This document shows positions 13,301-23,079 of a stretch of DNA of 64,000 nucleotides, piece by piece. This DNA is from Euglena gracilis. Taxonomy: Eukaryota; Euglenida; Euglenophyceae; Euglenales. The position numbers were made by a program, and so were the translations under genes. Every line of letters begins with the position of its first letter. The stretch's first letter is position 1. The notes under the pieces are model-generated. The model made no database searches, was not told where the DNA came from, and saw only the letters and a list, made by a program, of their open reading frames with translations. The stretch covers positions 54,432,838 through 54,496,837 of the forward strand of contig CP154954.1 in assembly GCA_039621445.1 (NCBI GenBank), given 5' to 3'.

Positions 13301-16300
13301 CCTAATGCCGTTGGCTCCCAGCTTCTGGAAAAGTGGCCTCAACTGATCAAAATCCCCAAGCGGGCGGCCAGAATAAGCAAAACTTGCAACCACATCTTTC
13401 TTGATTTGAATTACTTGAGACATTCTCAGAGGAGTCAACCCAAATTGCTCAAAAATAGTTTGTTTTTGGGGTGTGGATGGTCGGGAAAGGGGCTGCAGCT
13501 GGCCGCACTTCACTTGAATGAGAATCTTCAACTTTCAAAAGATAAATATCCTTTCCTCGAAACCCAATCGCACTCCAATAATCAAATTTTTTCACATGAG
13601 CAATACCAAACGTGTGCCCATGCAGTGCCGCCATACACATTGCTCAACACCTTGTTGCATGGGATACAGAGTGGGTCACCCGACCTGGTGCATCGCCACC
13701 TCTCTTCTCCTTCCGCATCCTTCTGGGCCCATCGCTGCTCCACATTCATATTTGTGGAAGCGCGGTTCCCGGGCTTCGCATCAGCACCAGGGCCATCCTT
13801 TTATTAAAAACACCAAAAACCTTCTACCCCAGCACATCCCACCATGTGCACAGGTGAAATGGGGGAATCATAAATGCCTGAGAACGCAAGAAATACAATT
13901 TCTGGCAACCACATAACATTGCCAACCCAGAACTCGAAACCATCCATTTTTTTTCATTGCAATTACTTTAAATTTCTGACCCTATTCAGGACATTTGCTT
14001 GCATGTAGACAATAACTGTCCCTCATGGACCGCCCTGATCCCCGTGCTTCTCCAGAGGAGTCTGAAGCCATCGGGCCATCTTTGGGGTCTGACATTTTAA
14101 CTGAGGAAAAATGCCTTAAAACCCTTAAATTTTTTTTAAAATCCTCAAAAAACCTTTAAAAACCTTAAAAAAAAGCCTTAAAAATTTTGAGAAATTTCGC
14201 CTTAAAAAATAATGCCTGCCCCCCAAAGGTCCGAAACCACCTCCCTAAAAAGTGCGCACCCCCCCCCAAAGGAGAAATCACTGTCATATCTCGGTAGGAA
14301 AACACACCCAATTCTCAGAATTTTCCTTCTCAAACCAAATATTTCTATCGTCCAAGCCCAAATTTGACACATAATCACTTGACTCAAGCTTGAAATCACA
14401 AAATAGGGGGAAAATTGAAAAAGAGTGGGGGAAACGTAAATCTTTTGGGGGTTGGCCTAAAAAAAAATGCGCAGTGCCCTAATGAGTGCACACCCCTTGG
14501 GGTCCGAAATTACGTCCTTAAAATGCGCGCACCCGTGCACTTATTGGGGGGTTTACTGTCCTTAGCTTTTCACTCTTCACACTGAGGGGGTGTCCCAAAG
14601 GCAGTCGGGGCCACAACACACCTCCAGGGCGATGTTCCACACAATCACCTCGCCGTTGTACGTGCCCCCGCACAGGATGGCCGGCTCGTCCGGATGGAAT
14701 GCGCTGGCATGGCTGGGCTTGGCGGCACATCAACAAAGACGCCCCACCTTGGCATGCGTTTTTTTTTTCTCCAGCCAGCCACAACCACGGGCGACGCAGG
14801 TGACGTAGTTGTCCACTTCGAAGCAGCGGTCAGGTTTGGTAGGGCGGACATCGCCTCGGAGGATGTTCCAGGTGCAGACATACCTGCAGCCCGGGGGAGG
14901 GGGGCAGGCGACGCTGGTACGGGTACCAAAAATCCCGCCCCCTGCATTGGCGGCATCCCAAAACCTCGCATGTCTTGCATTGTGCTGCCAGCAAGACAAA
15001 ATGCAATGAAAACCACCAATGAAAATGTGATCCATTGCCATGGGAGCCAGGCAGTATTTTTCTTCAAGGTGCCTTGGAAAAAATTTTAAAAACTTTAAAA
15101 AACACCTTCCATTTCTTGGCCAAAATGCCTTTAACAACCTTAAACAACCTTAAGAAAATCCTTCTGGTAAAAGTGTCGAAATGCAAGCAAGAATGAGATT
15201 GCAAAACCTCGGCAAAAACAAATCATTTCTGGGGAAAAAATGATTTCTCGCCAGGGCGGTCCTTAACGGAAAAGAAGCAGAAAGGCTTCCTGATAAATGG
15301 AAAAAAAATGGCCATATTTTGGCAAAAATGGGTCCACTTTGAGGGAAAAAATGATTTCTTGCACCATCGCCCATCCACCAAAAACGTAAAAAAAAAAGAG
15401 TTCTTCGACTTTATTATTATTATTTTTTTTTGACTCCGTTCGATCCTGGATCAGCCATTGGCCGTCCCTTAGGCCTAAAGGCAGTCCTCAAGGGGCGGTC
15501 GTTGAGGGGAAAAAAACTTCCTGTCCCTTATGAACCGCCCTGTTTCTTGCATCGCTGGAACATTCTCCATCCACCAAAAGTTGAAAAAAATGGGGTTTTC
15601 AACTTTTTTTTTTTTATTTTGGACCCCCGTCCAATGTCGAGATGGTCCTTAAACTTCCCTTGTTAAAAGACACCTCAAAAATTGAAAATGTCTTAAACAA
15701 TGTGAAAAAAAAAAAATTTAAAAACGCCTAAAAAAAACCATACACTTGCATTTTTTGTTATTCACACCTATGCAACATCTCATTGGGGTGCCTGTCTGGT
15801 TGTACTTTGTTGCAAACCGGTTTTTTTTTGTGGATCTGCAGTATATTAATGCATGGGACTACAATTCAAAATTGAAAACCCACTCTGTCATAGCACCAGC
15901 CACCACATAGATTTACGGCCATAGCTAATAGCCAACACGGTGCCATTACTGTTCCATGACAACCCTGTCACCTGCAGCCCTGCGTCACATGGAGCGACTG
16001 TCTCACCCAGCAAGGAGGTAACGAAAATGACCACCATTCAAATAAACAATCATTTGAAAAAACAATTTCAAAAAATTCTTTGAAAACACAAAAGAAAATA
16101 CCCAACGTGCTGGTGTGGACGGTTGGCTCAAGCCAAGTGCGCATCCATTTTCCGGGCCCAGTCTGACCCCTGCATCGAGCATCAAAAATCTCTGGTAACA
16201 TTAAAAGAAATAAATGAGGATGTGCAGGCTCCCCCTGGGTCTCTGCTGCTTTTAAGAGGCCCATCAAATCGACCTTGACTTTAACCCTAACCCTATCCTT

Positions 16301-18388
16301 AACCCCAACCTGCCAAAAAATATGTGCTGGAGGTCTGCACAAAATAATTATGCGTCCTGGTGTAACACCAATCTCACCCTGCATCCTATTGGGAGAAAAG
16401 AGAATACTTTCCATTTGGTTGAAACAATCACGGACATAAACCTACAGCTTGCTTGGGTTGGTTGAAGATCCAGAGCCAATCCTGGGGGAGACTGCCAGTG
16501 GTAAAGCCGGGGTGAGCACATGCTGCACCGTGACAGAGGTGGCCTCGTCCTCCCAATTCACGGCAAAACCCTCGAAGGCCGTGGACCGATTGTTCAATTC
16601 CAATAGGTTGATGAGGTCCAGGACACACCCGTCCCATCCAGAGGCTGCTGTGAGCCATAAATTGAACACACCCATTTTCTATTGGTGCCCAAAGCTGATT
16701 TTTGGTCATGCAGGCTTCTTGCGAAACCACAGACCAGGCCAGAGAGCCGCCAGGAAAACAGACAGCGAGGAGAGAGGAACGGCTGGTCGGGGGTAACTTT
16801 CTCCAAGAAGTCCAGCATCGGGGTGTCCACCTGCAGGGCCAGGGCTGACAGTTGGTTGGTGGTGGAAACTGCTGTTTTTTGCCAATTGGGATGCCCCACT
16901 CTCCTGCCAACCAGCCAACCCGGGGGGGGGGGGGGGGGGGTCGCCTCCGGCACGTTCAGCGCTGGGCACGATGTCCTCCTGGATGGACTGCTCCATGGCG
17001 GAGTGCTCCATCACCGGGGCCATGGCTTGCTTCCCATCCCCATACACCCACTTGTCCCCCATCTTGAACGCCGTCTCCACCTGCGGGGCACAGGGGAGCA
17101 GGCCGGAGCAGGGGGGGGGGGGTGGTCGACCCCCCCACCACAGCATTTTCACCGGTTTCGGGAAAACGGGGATTTTGGCCAGAAAAAAAATTTGAATTTT
17201 TTTTTGAAAAACGAGCCCAAAACACATGATTTTTTTGATGGAAAACCACATTTTTTTTTCACAAAAAAACTCAAAAAATTCAAGGTTAAAAATTGGTGGT
17301 TTTTAGGAGGGGGTGAAAAAAATGAAGGTCAAAAAAGGTGGACAAAATTTTGGCAGAATCAAATTTTACTGACATTTTTTCTCTTGGAAATTTTTTGGAC
17401 TTTCAATGGCTTTTTTTTTTTGCTTCAAAAACCTCTCAAAATCAACGTTTTGAGAAAATGTTGAAGTTTTGGAAGGTGTGAAAAAAATGGGTTTGGGGTG
17501 GTTTTTGGGGGGGGGACCCCCTATGTGGGTCCCAAAATGGGTCAAAAAAACACCCGGCGCCGAAGGCACCGGGAAAAAATTTTCGGGCCCAAAAATTGGT
17601 GCTCCCGGAAATACGGGAAGAGGTGGTGGGGGGGGGTGGTCGACCACCCTGGCTGTTCGGCCGATCCCCGTTCTGCCCTGCCCTTCCCCTCCCCCTGTCA
17701 TACAATTGCTTACCGACCCCCGGGGGGTCACTCCACTTTTTTAAAAACCAGTCAGTCACTCATTTTCAAAAAACCAGCCAGTCACTACCCCCCCCCCGGG
17801 GGGGTCGGCCACTCAGAAAAACGGCCACTTTCCAGTCACTTTAGGCCATTTTAGGCCCAAAAAAATTTTCCGGCGCCTTTGGCGCCGGGGTCACTAAAGC
17901 CACTTTTGCCCACTCCTGGCCGACCCCCCCCCGGGGGGGGGGGGGGGGGGGGCCGGGCCAAAAACCAGTCAGTCACTTTGAAAAAACCAGTCACCCACCC
18001 CCCCGGGGGGGGGTTGGTCAGTGCTTAAGCAATTGTCTGCCCCCTGTACAAAACCAACACTCACTTAACACCCTGCTCCCCCCTCCCACCGCAGGAGGTG
18101 CCTCCAATAATTTCCTGCTCACCTTGACCTTCTCCTGCGAGAACGAGCAAAACACTGCCTTTTCTGCAACTGGGACCTCCCTCAATGCCACCCGCCACCA
18201 TTCCCCCCCGTCTACACACCTACCTGGGGGGTGAAATGCTGCGTCTGCGCGTCGTGGTCGGTGGTCTCCATCGTCTGGAACAGGCTGACGGCGGTCTGGC
18301 TGTCGGCCTCTGCAAAGCTGAGGGCCGTGGTCTGGGCCTCGGAGCTGCTGGTCTGCCGCACCTTCCGCCAGGTGGACTCACCGCACAT
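1366..18388 (-). CDS. DYNC2I2: Cytoplasmic dynein-2 intermediate chain 2 (WDR34-like), multi-exon
   Basis: WD40 intermediate chain of the retrograde intraflagellar-transport motor, needed in flagella. Exons read on the minus strand: 18224-18388, 16970-17080, 16789-16830, 16493-16633, 15917-15971, 14791-14883, 14632-14700, 7468-7582 with about 7126-7195, about 6783-6940, 6266-6403, 5159-5250 with about 4709-4749, 2782-2952, 1366-1599. The N-terminal exon has a TQT-like light-chain motif (DAQTQ). Next come TPMLDFLEKV, AFEGFAVNWED, VTGLSWNSNGTVLA, YVCTWNILRGD, AILCGGTYNGEVIVWN, HTDPVHKVLW, YVILSVSGDGK, VVLLGTETGG, CSPFHRNLFLSASSDG, YDAKWSPARPFVCAA and ELLATGDALGHVRIWKL, in the same order as animal WDR34 (compared from memory). 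A TAG stop ends the last exon. Two exons are split by hAT-like elements with 8-bp duplications. At least one short exon between 14883 and 15917 was not found. The ATG at 18388-18386 is the first in frame, but an upstream exon is possible. Confidence 0.88.
1835..2239. mobile_element. hAT-like MITE family D with 8-bp duplication
   Basis: Termini CAGGGTTCGATGTAAGG and CCTTATATCGAACCCTG form the inverted repeat. The flanks gtgccaac (1827-1834 and 2240-2247) are a perfect 8-bp target duplication. The core carries 'gcgcaaagcgccgg' and 'aaaacgaccaaaaatgcc'. It lies in the last DYNC2I2 intron. Other copies: 9799-10181, 32216-32578, 44793-45127. Confidence 0.85.
3491..3635. mobile_element. Short inverted-repeat element, GTCGTACGACAAGG family
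   Basis: A compact relative of 795-1230. It opens CTGCCCC...CCTTATCCTATGAC, closes GTCGTACGACAAGG...GGGGCAG, and has two internal 'cctgcaacctgtgaccgg' units. It lies in the DYNC2I2 intron between exons 2782-2952 and 4709-5250. No target duplication is evident. Confidence 0.55.
4750..5158. mobile_element. hAT-like MITE family C interrupting a DYNC2I2 exon
   Basis: Ends CAGGCATCATTTCTTAAGGC and GCCTTAAAAACAACAATGCCTG (inverted), with perfect flanking duplications accccatc at 4742-4749 and 5159-5166. The interior is rich in 'ccttaaaa' units. On the minus strand the coding sequence reads ...SASSDG before the element and continues VLKLFNVNEG after it, which is the expected end of a WD40 blade. 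The element therefore lies inside coding sequence and must be removed from RNA if the gene works. Confidence 0.9.
7196..7467. mobile_element. hAT-like MITE family B interrupting a DYNC2I2 exon
   Basis: Ends CAGGGCGGTCCTTGAAG and CCTTGAGGACCGCCCTG with perfect duplications acttcgcc at 7188-7195 and 7468-7475. The minus-strand coding frame runs ...NRREGKAK on one side and YVILSVSGDGK on the other, with the AAG|T junction inside the duplication. Joining through one copy gives a continuous WD40 segment. The interior shares the family text 'ctgtcccagcacattcagtg'. Confidence 0.92.
7685..8518. mobile_element. Composite of hAT-like family E and a ~530-bp unit shared with 17120-17645
   Basis: It starts with the family E end CATACAATTTTTTACTGACC and continues with family E blocks (paired 'accagtcaatcac' blocks). 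At about 7926-8440 it holds a ~530-bp block, 'gtcgacccccccc' to 'ggttgtcgacccc', that recurs at 17120-17645. The right side is cut at 8519 by another element. It lies in the large DYNC2I2 intron 7583-14631. Confidence 0.6.
8519..9785. mobile_element. hAT-like element with subterminal tandem repeats (family G)
   Basis: Terminal inverted repeats CAGACATTCATTTAGTGTGG and CCACACTAAATGAATGTCTG, flanked by perfect 8-bp duplications gaccgggg (8511-8518 and 9786-9793). Each end carries an array of ~30-bp units of the type 'gtgaaccacaaaaat...ggtgtccaca'. The left array itself folds back. The AT-rich interior has no convincing transposase. The target was a G-rich stretch of older repeats. A sibling lies at 24193-25366. 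Confidence 0.88.
9799..10181. mobile_element. hAT-like MITE family D copy
   Basis: The ends AGGGTTCGATATAAGG and CCTTATATCAAACCCT and the 'gcgcaaagcgccgg' core match 1835-2239. The flanks are G runs, so a target duplication cannot be told apart. Confidence 0.75.
11616..11952. repeat. Long poly-G tract with scattered A, T and C
   Basis: About 335 bases of almost pure G on the plus strand, broken by single A/T/C bases. It produces spurious glycine- or proline-rich open frames on both strands. It interrupts the hAT transposase region. Its length is probably uncertain because such runs are error-prone. Confidence 0.9.
12809..13044. mobile_element. hAT-like MITE family B inside the hAT transposase gene
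   Basis: Ends CAGCGCGGTCCTTAAAC and GGACCACATTG, flanked by perfect 8-bp duplications gtcatcct at 12801-12808 and 13045-13052. On the minus strand VKIVEDD reads up to it and TSFDQIFIFHLLVD follows, so removing the element plus one duplication restores the hAT frame. The interior has the family B text 'gacgtcccagcacattcag'. Confidence 0.85.
14095..14215. mobile_element. Family C terminal fragment
   Basis: A 'ccttaaaa'-rich stretch ending GCCTTAAAAAATAATGCCTG, the right end of family C. No matching left end or target duplication was found. It lies just upstream of the hAT transposase region. Confidence 0.5.
15068..15745. mobile_element. Family C element split by a nested family B copy (15252-15542)
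   Basis: Family C begins CAGGCAGTATTTTTCTTCAAG near 15048-15068. It resumes after 15542 with its internal text 'ttgcatcgctggaacattct', and fades by about 15745. The nested family B copy runs CAGGGCGGTCCTTAACGG to ACCGCCCTG, with flanks tttctcgc and tttcttgc (one mismatch in 8). All lies in a DYNC2I2 intron. Confidence 0.7.
17120..17645. repeat. ~530-bp dispersed repeat, second copy
   Basis: Starts 'gtcgacccccccacc', contains 'cgggaaaacggggattttgg' and 'ccctatgtgggtccc', and ends 'ggtggtcgacc'. It matches 7926-8440 over most of its length, and the two copies share a position next to a family E end. Short inverted ends (gtcgaccc / gggtggtcgac) suggest a DNA transposon. It lies in the intron between DYNC2I2 exons 16970-17080 and 18224-18388. 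Confidence 0.6.
17699..18039. mobile_element. hAT-like MITE family E with 8-bp duplication
   Basis: Ends CATACAATTGCTTACCGACC and GCTTAAGCAATTGTCTG, flanked by perfect duplications ccccctgt at 17691-17698 and 18040-18047. The core has the palindrome ccggcgcctttggcgccgg and paired 'accagtcagtcact' blocks. Confidence 0.88.
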
Positions 18389-18844
18389 CCCCGGGCGGCA
18401 GAGGTGGGGATGGGTCGAGGAGCCGAAAATACGCCAGAGGCTGAGGGTCAAGATTGCTTGGGGGGGGCACACCAAGCAATGGTTTGTCCCAAAGCTCGTC
18501 CCAAACAGAAACCCTTGACCATGGACACTTGACCTTCAAACAGGAGAATGTCCCCGTTTCAGGCACATAATTCACACACCACAAACTGATCTCGTGCACA
18601 CACGGATGGCGGACCCTCACGGAAGCGGTGATTGGCCAGGAGATGGCCGATGAATATTCCATCCAGTGGCACATCGCTGAACATCACAGATGCCATCCCT
18701 CAGGGAAAATAAACAATTATCCAGCCATGGACGCCCTGTGGTGGAGGAATGACTGAATGGAATGGATGGGAAAACTCTTTGTCTTAGGTTGCTTGCAGCA
18801 TGGTGGTCCTGAAGCGAATAGAAAAAACAATAAAATCCTGGTCC

Positions 18845-19420
18845 CAGGGTATTAAATGATCCAAGTCATACAATTGCTTACCGACCCCCGGGGGGGGGGG
18901 GAGGGGGGGTCACTCCACTTTTTTTTAAAAACCAGTCAGTCACTCATTTTCAAAAAACCAGCCAGTCACTACCCCCCCGGGGGGGGGTCGGCCACTCAGA
19001 AAAACGGCCACTTTCCAGTCACTTTAGGCCAGTTTAGGCAAAAAAAAAACTTTTCCGGCGCCTTCGGCGCCGGGGTCACTCAAGCCACTTTTGCCCACTC
19101 CTGGCCGACCCCCCCCCCCCCCGGGGGAGGGGAGGGGTCCAGGCCAAAAACCAGTCAGTCACTCTGAAATCCCCCGGGGGGGGGGGGTCGGTCAGTGCTT
19201 AAGCAATTGCCTGATCCAAGTGCAAAAAAATTTTCCGGTGGAGAGCACCGGAAATGCTTTGGGCCTTGAAAAAACCATAATCGCGTTTTCGTGCTCCTTT
19301 TTTTGTTTTTGGAAGAATCAACCCAAAAATGCACGAAAAAATTCATCTTCTCGGCGCGAAGCTCTGGAGAAAAGCATTTTTTTCCGGGGGGGTCGCAGAA
19401 GCCTCAGTGCAACTAAGGAG
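18845..19420. mobile_element. Family F element carrying a nested family E copy (18867-19213)
   Basis: Family F starts CAGGGTATTAAATGATCC and resumes after the nested copy with 'gggccttgaaaaaaccataa'. The nested family E element has perfect duplications atccaagt (18859-18866 and 19214-19221). The right end of family F is not clear. It lies upstream of the DYNC2I2 start region. Confidence 0.65.
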
Positions 19421-20671
19421 GGTCCCAGACCCCCCCCCCGCAAAACCAACCATGCCTGTCCCACCACGTTTAATGAAAAATCTACAAGGAAATCGGCTGA
19501 AAAAAAGGGCTGAAAAAACAGGTCAACGTCGGGGGAAAAGCAGCAGGCCAACTGAAAATGAAAAAGTGAACCCAACCCCTTGCAAAACAACTGGATGATC
19601 TTTTTGCCCTTCCACCGGCATCTGAGGGCCTGATTGGAACCCAAACACACTGTTTCCGTCCAGTCGGATAATATAAATTGAAACATGGAAATTGCTGGTT
19701 TGCTTGCTGACACAACAATCCACCGCAGAAAGATGGAACAATGGAGATGGAGCAATCCACCAATGAAAGCTGGAAAGTGGAAAGACACCGCCGCGGAACA
19801 CCTGTTGGGTCGATACGCAGGAGTTGGGAAAGGTACTGGGCAATGATTATGCCCAAGGAACAAGCGCAGAGACGATTTGACTGTGGACGCCACTTTCTTA
19901 ATCATGTCTGGGTTGAAACTTTTTTTGGTGCTGAAAAAATGGAGAGGGCTCCAGTCCATTTCAATTTTCAAAAGATCTCTGCCACATGACGCAGTCGGGA
20001 TACCCGAATGCGGCACTGAAAAGCGGAGAGGGCAGGAGACTGTGGTGGAGAGGGAGAGGAAGGCGCTGGGGAAGGCGCTTACCGCCAAGCCTTCGTGGTG
20101 CCCGATGGCGAGGGCATTCTCATATGCCACTTTGTGGTGGGGGAATACGAACAATCAGCGGGGGCAAATGGGGAAAAGGCCTTGCGAAGGGGGGGGGGAG
20201 GCTCCCATAGTGCACCGAAGGAGACACTCAAAATACGGGGACTGAAAGGGCAATGCAAGACCTTTGCCGGGACTTCATAGCCCTCTTTGCAGGTATGTCG
20301 CACGGCCAAGACTTTGAAGCTACAGTCGAGCAACACGTGGGAAGACAGGCAGGGTGCCATCCTTTGCGGCGAGGAAGTTGAGGGGACACCCCAGTCCGGT
20401 TTTAGGGGGGGGTCTGGACCCCCCCCCCCCCCCCCCTGGGGGGGCTCCCTGGGGGGGGGTTGGGGGGGGCCACTTTCGGGGGGTCGATTTTGGGGTCCAG
20501 AAAATTTTCGGTGCTTTGCGCCGAAAATAGAGGAATCCCCGCATCTGGCAGGCTACCCACTCAGCACGAGCCCCCCACAATGGGGGGGGGGGGGGGGGCT
20601 CGGCCCAGAACCCCCCCCAAGCCAAACTTTAAAAAATCTCTGTGCAACCAATCCATCCGCTTGTGTCGCAC
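19421..20671. other. No confident gene; possible short minus-strand exons
   Basis: Low-complexity and repeat-derived sequence. Two minus-strand stretches look exon-like. About 20085-20140 encodes VAYENALAIGHHEGLA before GTAAGC. About 20250-20310 encodes VLAVRHTCKEGYEVPAK before GTCTTG. They could be later exons of the gene starting at 20786, but neither matches a family I can name. Confidence 0.3.
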
Positions 20672-20786
20672 CCTGGGGGTCTTGTGGGGCACTTGTATAG
20701 ACAGATTGCAGCATGACGGCTGCGGTGATACAGAGCAGCACGGGCACACCCAAGGTAATGATGGGTGGCCCTGGGCGGGAGGACAT
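20672..20786 (-). CDS. First exon of a small single-pass membrane protein, COX16-like (tentative)
   Basis: The minus strand starts with an ATG two bases after TCTCTTCCAG, an acceptor-like site placed where a spliced-leader acceptor would be expected in a euglenid. The 38-codon frame begins MSSRPGPPIITLGVP and continues with a hydrophobic segment (about residues 8-27), then SVYTSAPQDPQ, ending at a GT donor (GGTGCG). The LGVP-plus-helix layout recalls COX16, the mitochondrial cytochrome oxidase assembly factor, but the conserved downstream part was not found. Any short N-anchored mitochondrial protein would also fit. Confidence 0.35.
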
Positions 20787-21102
20787 TCCTGGAAGAGACA
20801 CACTTGCTTGCAGCGGAAAAGTTGGGCGGTCGGCATCCCAGAACACAAATACCCTTGGTCAAATGGGGGGGGGGGCTGGAGGACCCTCCGCCCCTATTTT
20901 TTAACTTTTGCAAAACTGGTCGATTTCTGTGTGCAGGGATGTGTTTGAGAAAGAGGAAATTCAATAGAGTTGTTCAATTGAGTTGTCAAAAATCGCAGTC
21001 CGAAAAAAGGGGTGTTTGTTGGACACAAGAGCAGGGATATACAGGAAGGGCTGGTCGGGGCGGTTGACCCCCAAACAGGGAGGTGGAGGTCAGATCCCAA
21101 GC

Positions 21103-21423
21103 CTCAAGGTCCTGAAACAAATTAAAAAAAAAAACTCTGCTGTCCCAGCATATTCAATGAAAAATTCATAGAAAAATGGCTGAAAAAAATGGGCATATTT
21201 TGGCAAAAATCAGTTGACATCGGGGGGAAAAAGTGATTTCTGGCATTCTTGGAACATCACTTCACTAGCCAAAGCCTCAAAGACTGAGTTTTTTTGACTT
21301 TTTTTTCTAATTCCCAACTCCATTCGAGTCACAGTTTGGCCCTTGGGTCGGGGGGGGGGGGCGGCGGTCCCCAAGGGGCGATACATAATGGGAAAAACAA
21401 ATCCTGTCCCGTATGGAGCACCC
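21103..21423. mobile_element. Family B MITE, degenerate left end
   Basis: Contains the family B text 'ctgctgtcccagcatattc', the mid-element 'ttgatttct'-type block and the right terminus ending CACCCTG at 21423. The left end is degraded, and no target duplication can be read. Confidence 0.55.
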
Positions 21424-21979
21424 TGCCCACCCCCCCGCCCATGGAGTTTCCGGGATTCCTCAAAGTGGGGGATGTATTTTGTATTCATGAATATCTGGAC
21501 AGAATGGGCCAGTGGTGGCTGGCCAGCTTCTTTTTTTGTCCGGATGAGGTTCACTAAATTTGCAGCTTGAGAACTGAGAGATCGGCTTCACAGGCACCAC
21601 AGAAAAGAAGAATGGGATGTCCTCTGCAGCACTAAGCCTGAATAAATCTGTACCTGAAACCGTCATTAATCCCTCCAAGGGAACGAAGCTGATGCCTTGT
21701 GGGAGAAGACGAATGGGGTGCCCTGAAAAAGTGGGAGAATGATGGATGACTCAACTGCCATTCCTGTGACATTGTGACAAGCATCGCATATGCTTGTCAA
21801 AGCAGACTTTGTGAAACGAACGCATCACAGCAAAATGCTACTTGCATTTGGGACCATAAAATGTTTTAAGAAGCCCTCCAACCCCTCTGGGCCTGTGGGG
21901 CTGGCTAGCTCTTGGGGCAAAGCTAAAAAGCAGCGAATCACTCACCCACACAATGGAGCAACGAAGTTGAGACTGGGGG

Positions 21980-22229
21980 CAGGGTATTAAATGAGCGGGG
22001 AGGAGGTGGGAACCCCTCCCCAGCAAATTATTGGGCCTTGAAAAAGGCCCAAAATCGCGTTTTTGCGCACTTTTTTGAAAAATCGGACAAAACATATACC
22101 AAGATATTTTTTTGACTCTTCCTTGGCATTTTGTTCCGGAGAAGATTTCTGGTTCTGGATCCTGCCCCCTCGTTCTGAAGGGGGAGGGTGGTCTGACCCC
22201 CCCCCCTTTGTACAACATTTAACACCCTG
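21980..22229. mobile_element. hAT-like MITE family F
   Basis: Ends CAGGGTATTAAATGAGCGG and CATTTAACACCCTG. The flanks actggggg and gactgggt are close to a duplication if offset by one base. The core has 'gggccttgaaaaaggccc'. Related copies at 18845 and 51950-52146. Confidence 0.65.
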
Positions 22230-22803
22230 GACTGGGTGGATTTGCCAATTTGGGTCTGGGGATAATCAGCGCTGGAGGCTGACCAAATTTTTCCCAGCGC
22301 CTTTGGGATTACAAATGGGATTACAAATGTTTTCCCCTGAGAGGGGAAAACAGCTGGATATCCTTGCCATGTGAAATAACGAACGACACGAAACGATCCC
22401 ACCAGAAAATGCAGAGTGTGGCAAGTGCCCGTGACCCATACTCAGAACCCCTGGTGTGGGTCCAGAGCAAACAATATTTACCGACCCCCTTCACTTCCAC
22501 TCTTCCAAAAACCAGTCACTTCTTTCCCCGGAAAAGTGTGTGACTGGAGAAAACCAGTTAGTCACTACCCCCCCCCCCAACTCTTGGTACAAACAAACAG
22601 GACAAAATTTTTTCCAGTGCCAGGTCACTTTAGTGGTTTTTGCCGACCTCCATCCAGGGAGGGGGGGAAGGCTGGGCCAAAGACCAGTCAGCCACTCTGA
22701 AAAAAAAACCAGTCACCCACCCCTGGCTATCCTGGGGGGGGGGGCGGCCAGCGACGGTTGCGGGAGAGGAAGGAGGAAAGAGAAAGAACGCAGGTGTTGG
22801 AGT

Positions 22804-23079
22804 CAGGGGTTTTTTTAAGACCGGGGGGGAGGGGGGGGGTCCCCCCCACCCCCCCCCCCCCGGGGGGGGCCCCCCCCCGGGGGGGGGGGGAGGGGGGTCC
22901 GGGGGACCCACAAAAAATGGCCGAAAAATCGCGAAAAGTGCTAAAAATAGAATTTTTTCGGCGCCTGCGGCGCCGAAAAGTATATCCCACCCCCCTCTGG
23001 GGGGACCCCCCCCCCGGGGGGGGGGGGGGGGGGGCCGGCGGCCACCCACCCCAGGGGTCCAAACTTAAAAAAATCCCTG
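22804..23079. mobile_element. hAT-like MITE family A with 8-bp duplication
   Basis: CAGGGGTTTTTTTAAGACC to ACTTAAAAAAATCCCTG, flanked by perfect duplications gttggagt (22796-22803 and 23080-23087). The core contains 'ggcgcctgcggcgcc' and 'ggccgaaaaatcgcga'. Confidence 0.92.

Larger units (their letters stand above)
11370..13640 (-). pseudogene. hAT-superfamily transposase gene, decayed or intron-split
   Basis: Conserved hAT blocks appear in order on the minus strand. 13225-13531 has STPQKQTIFEQFG and DVVASFAYSGRPLGDFDQ...LPAVFDDHFAALQ. 13053-13160 has SIGIEEPAYFLGRPVV, where hAT proteins usually have a VDE-type catalytic Asp. 12727-12808 has DDTSFDQIFIFHLLVD. About 12550-12740 has VHSWAFILVRWFSLM. 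About 12170-12310 has KVVYSDMGVVID. 11370-11580 has the C-terminal dimerisation block LSGLALEYIYISGSNADPER...RIHTAQRQRM. A family B MITE (12809-13044) splits it with an 8-bp duplication, and a poly-G tract (11616-11952) lies before the last block. Frames change between blocks, so it is a pseudogene, a multi-intron gene, or both. Flanking 'ccttaaaa' sequence at 10970-11090 and 14095-14215 resembles family C, so it could be a family C relative. Confidence 0.72.

Noticed and set aside
21460-21735. Minus-strand open frame with SGTDLFRLSAAEDIPFFF
   Set aside because: Continuous for about 65 codons but AT-biased, without recognisable domain or convincing donor; too weak to call a gene.
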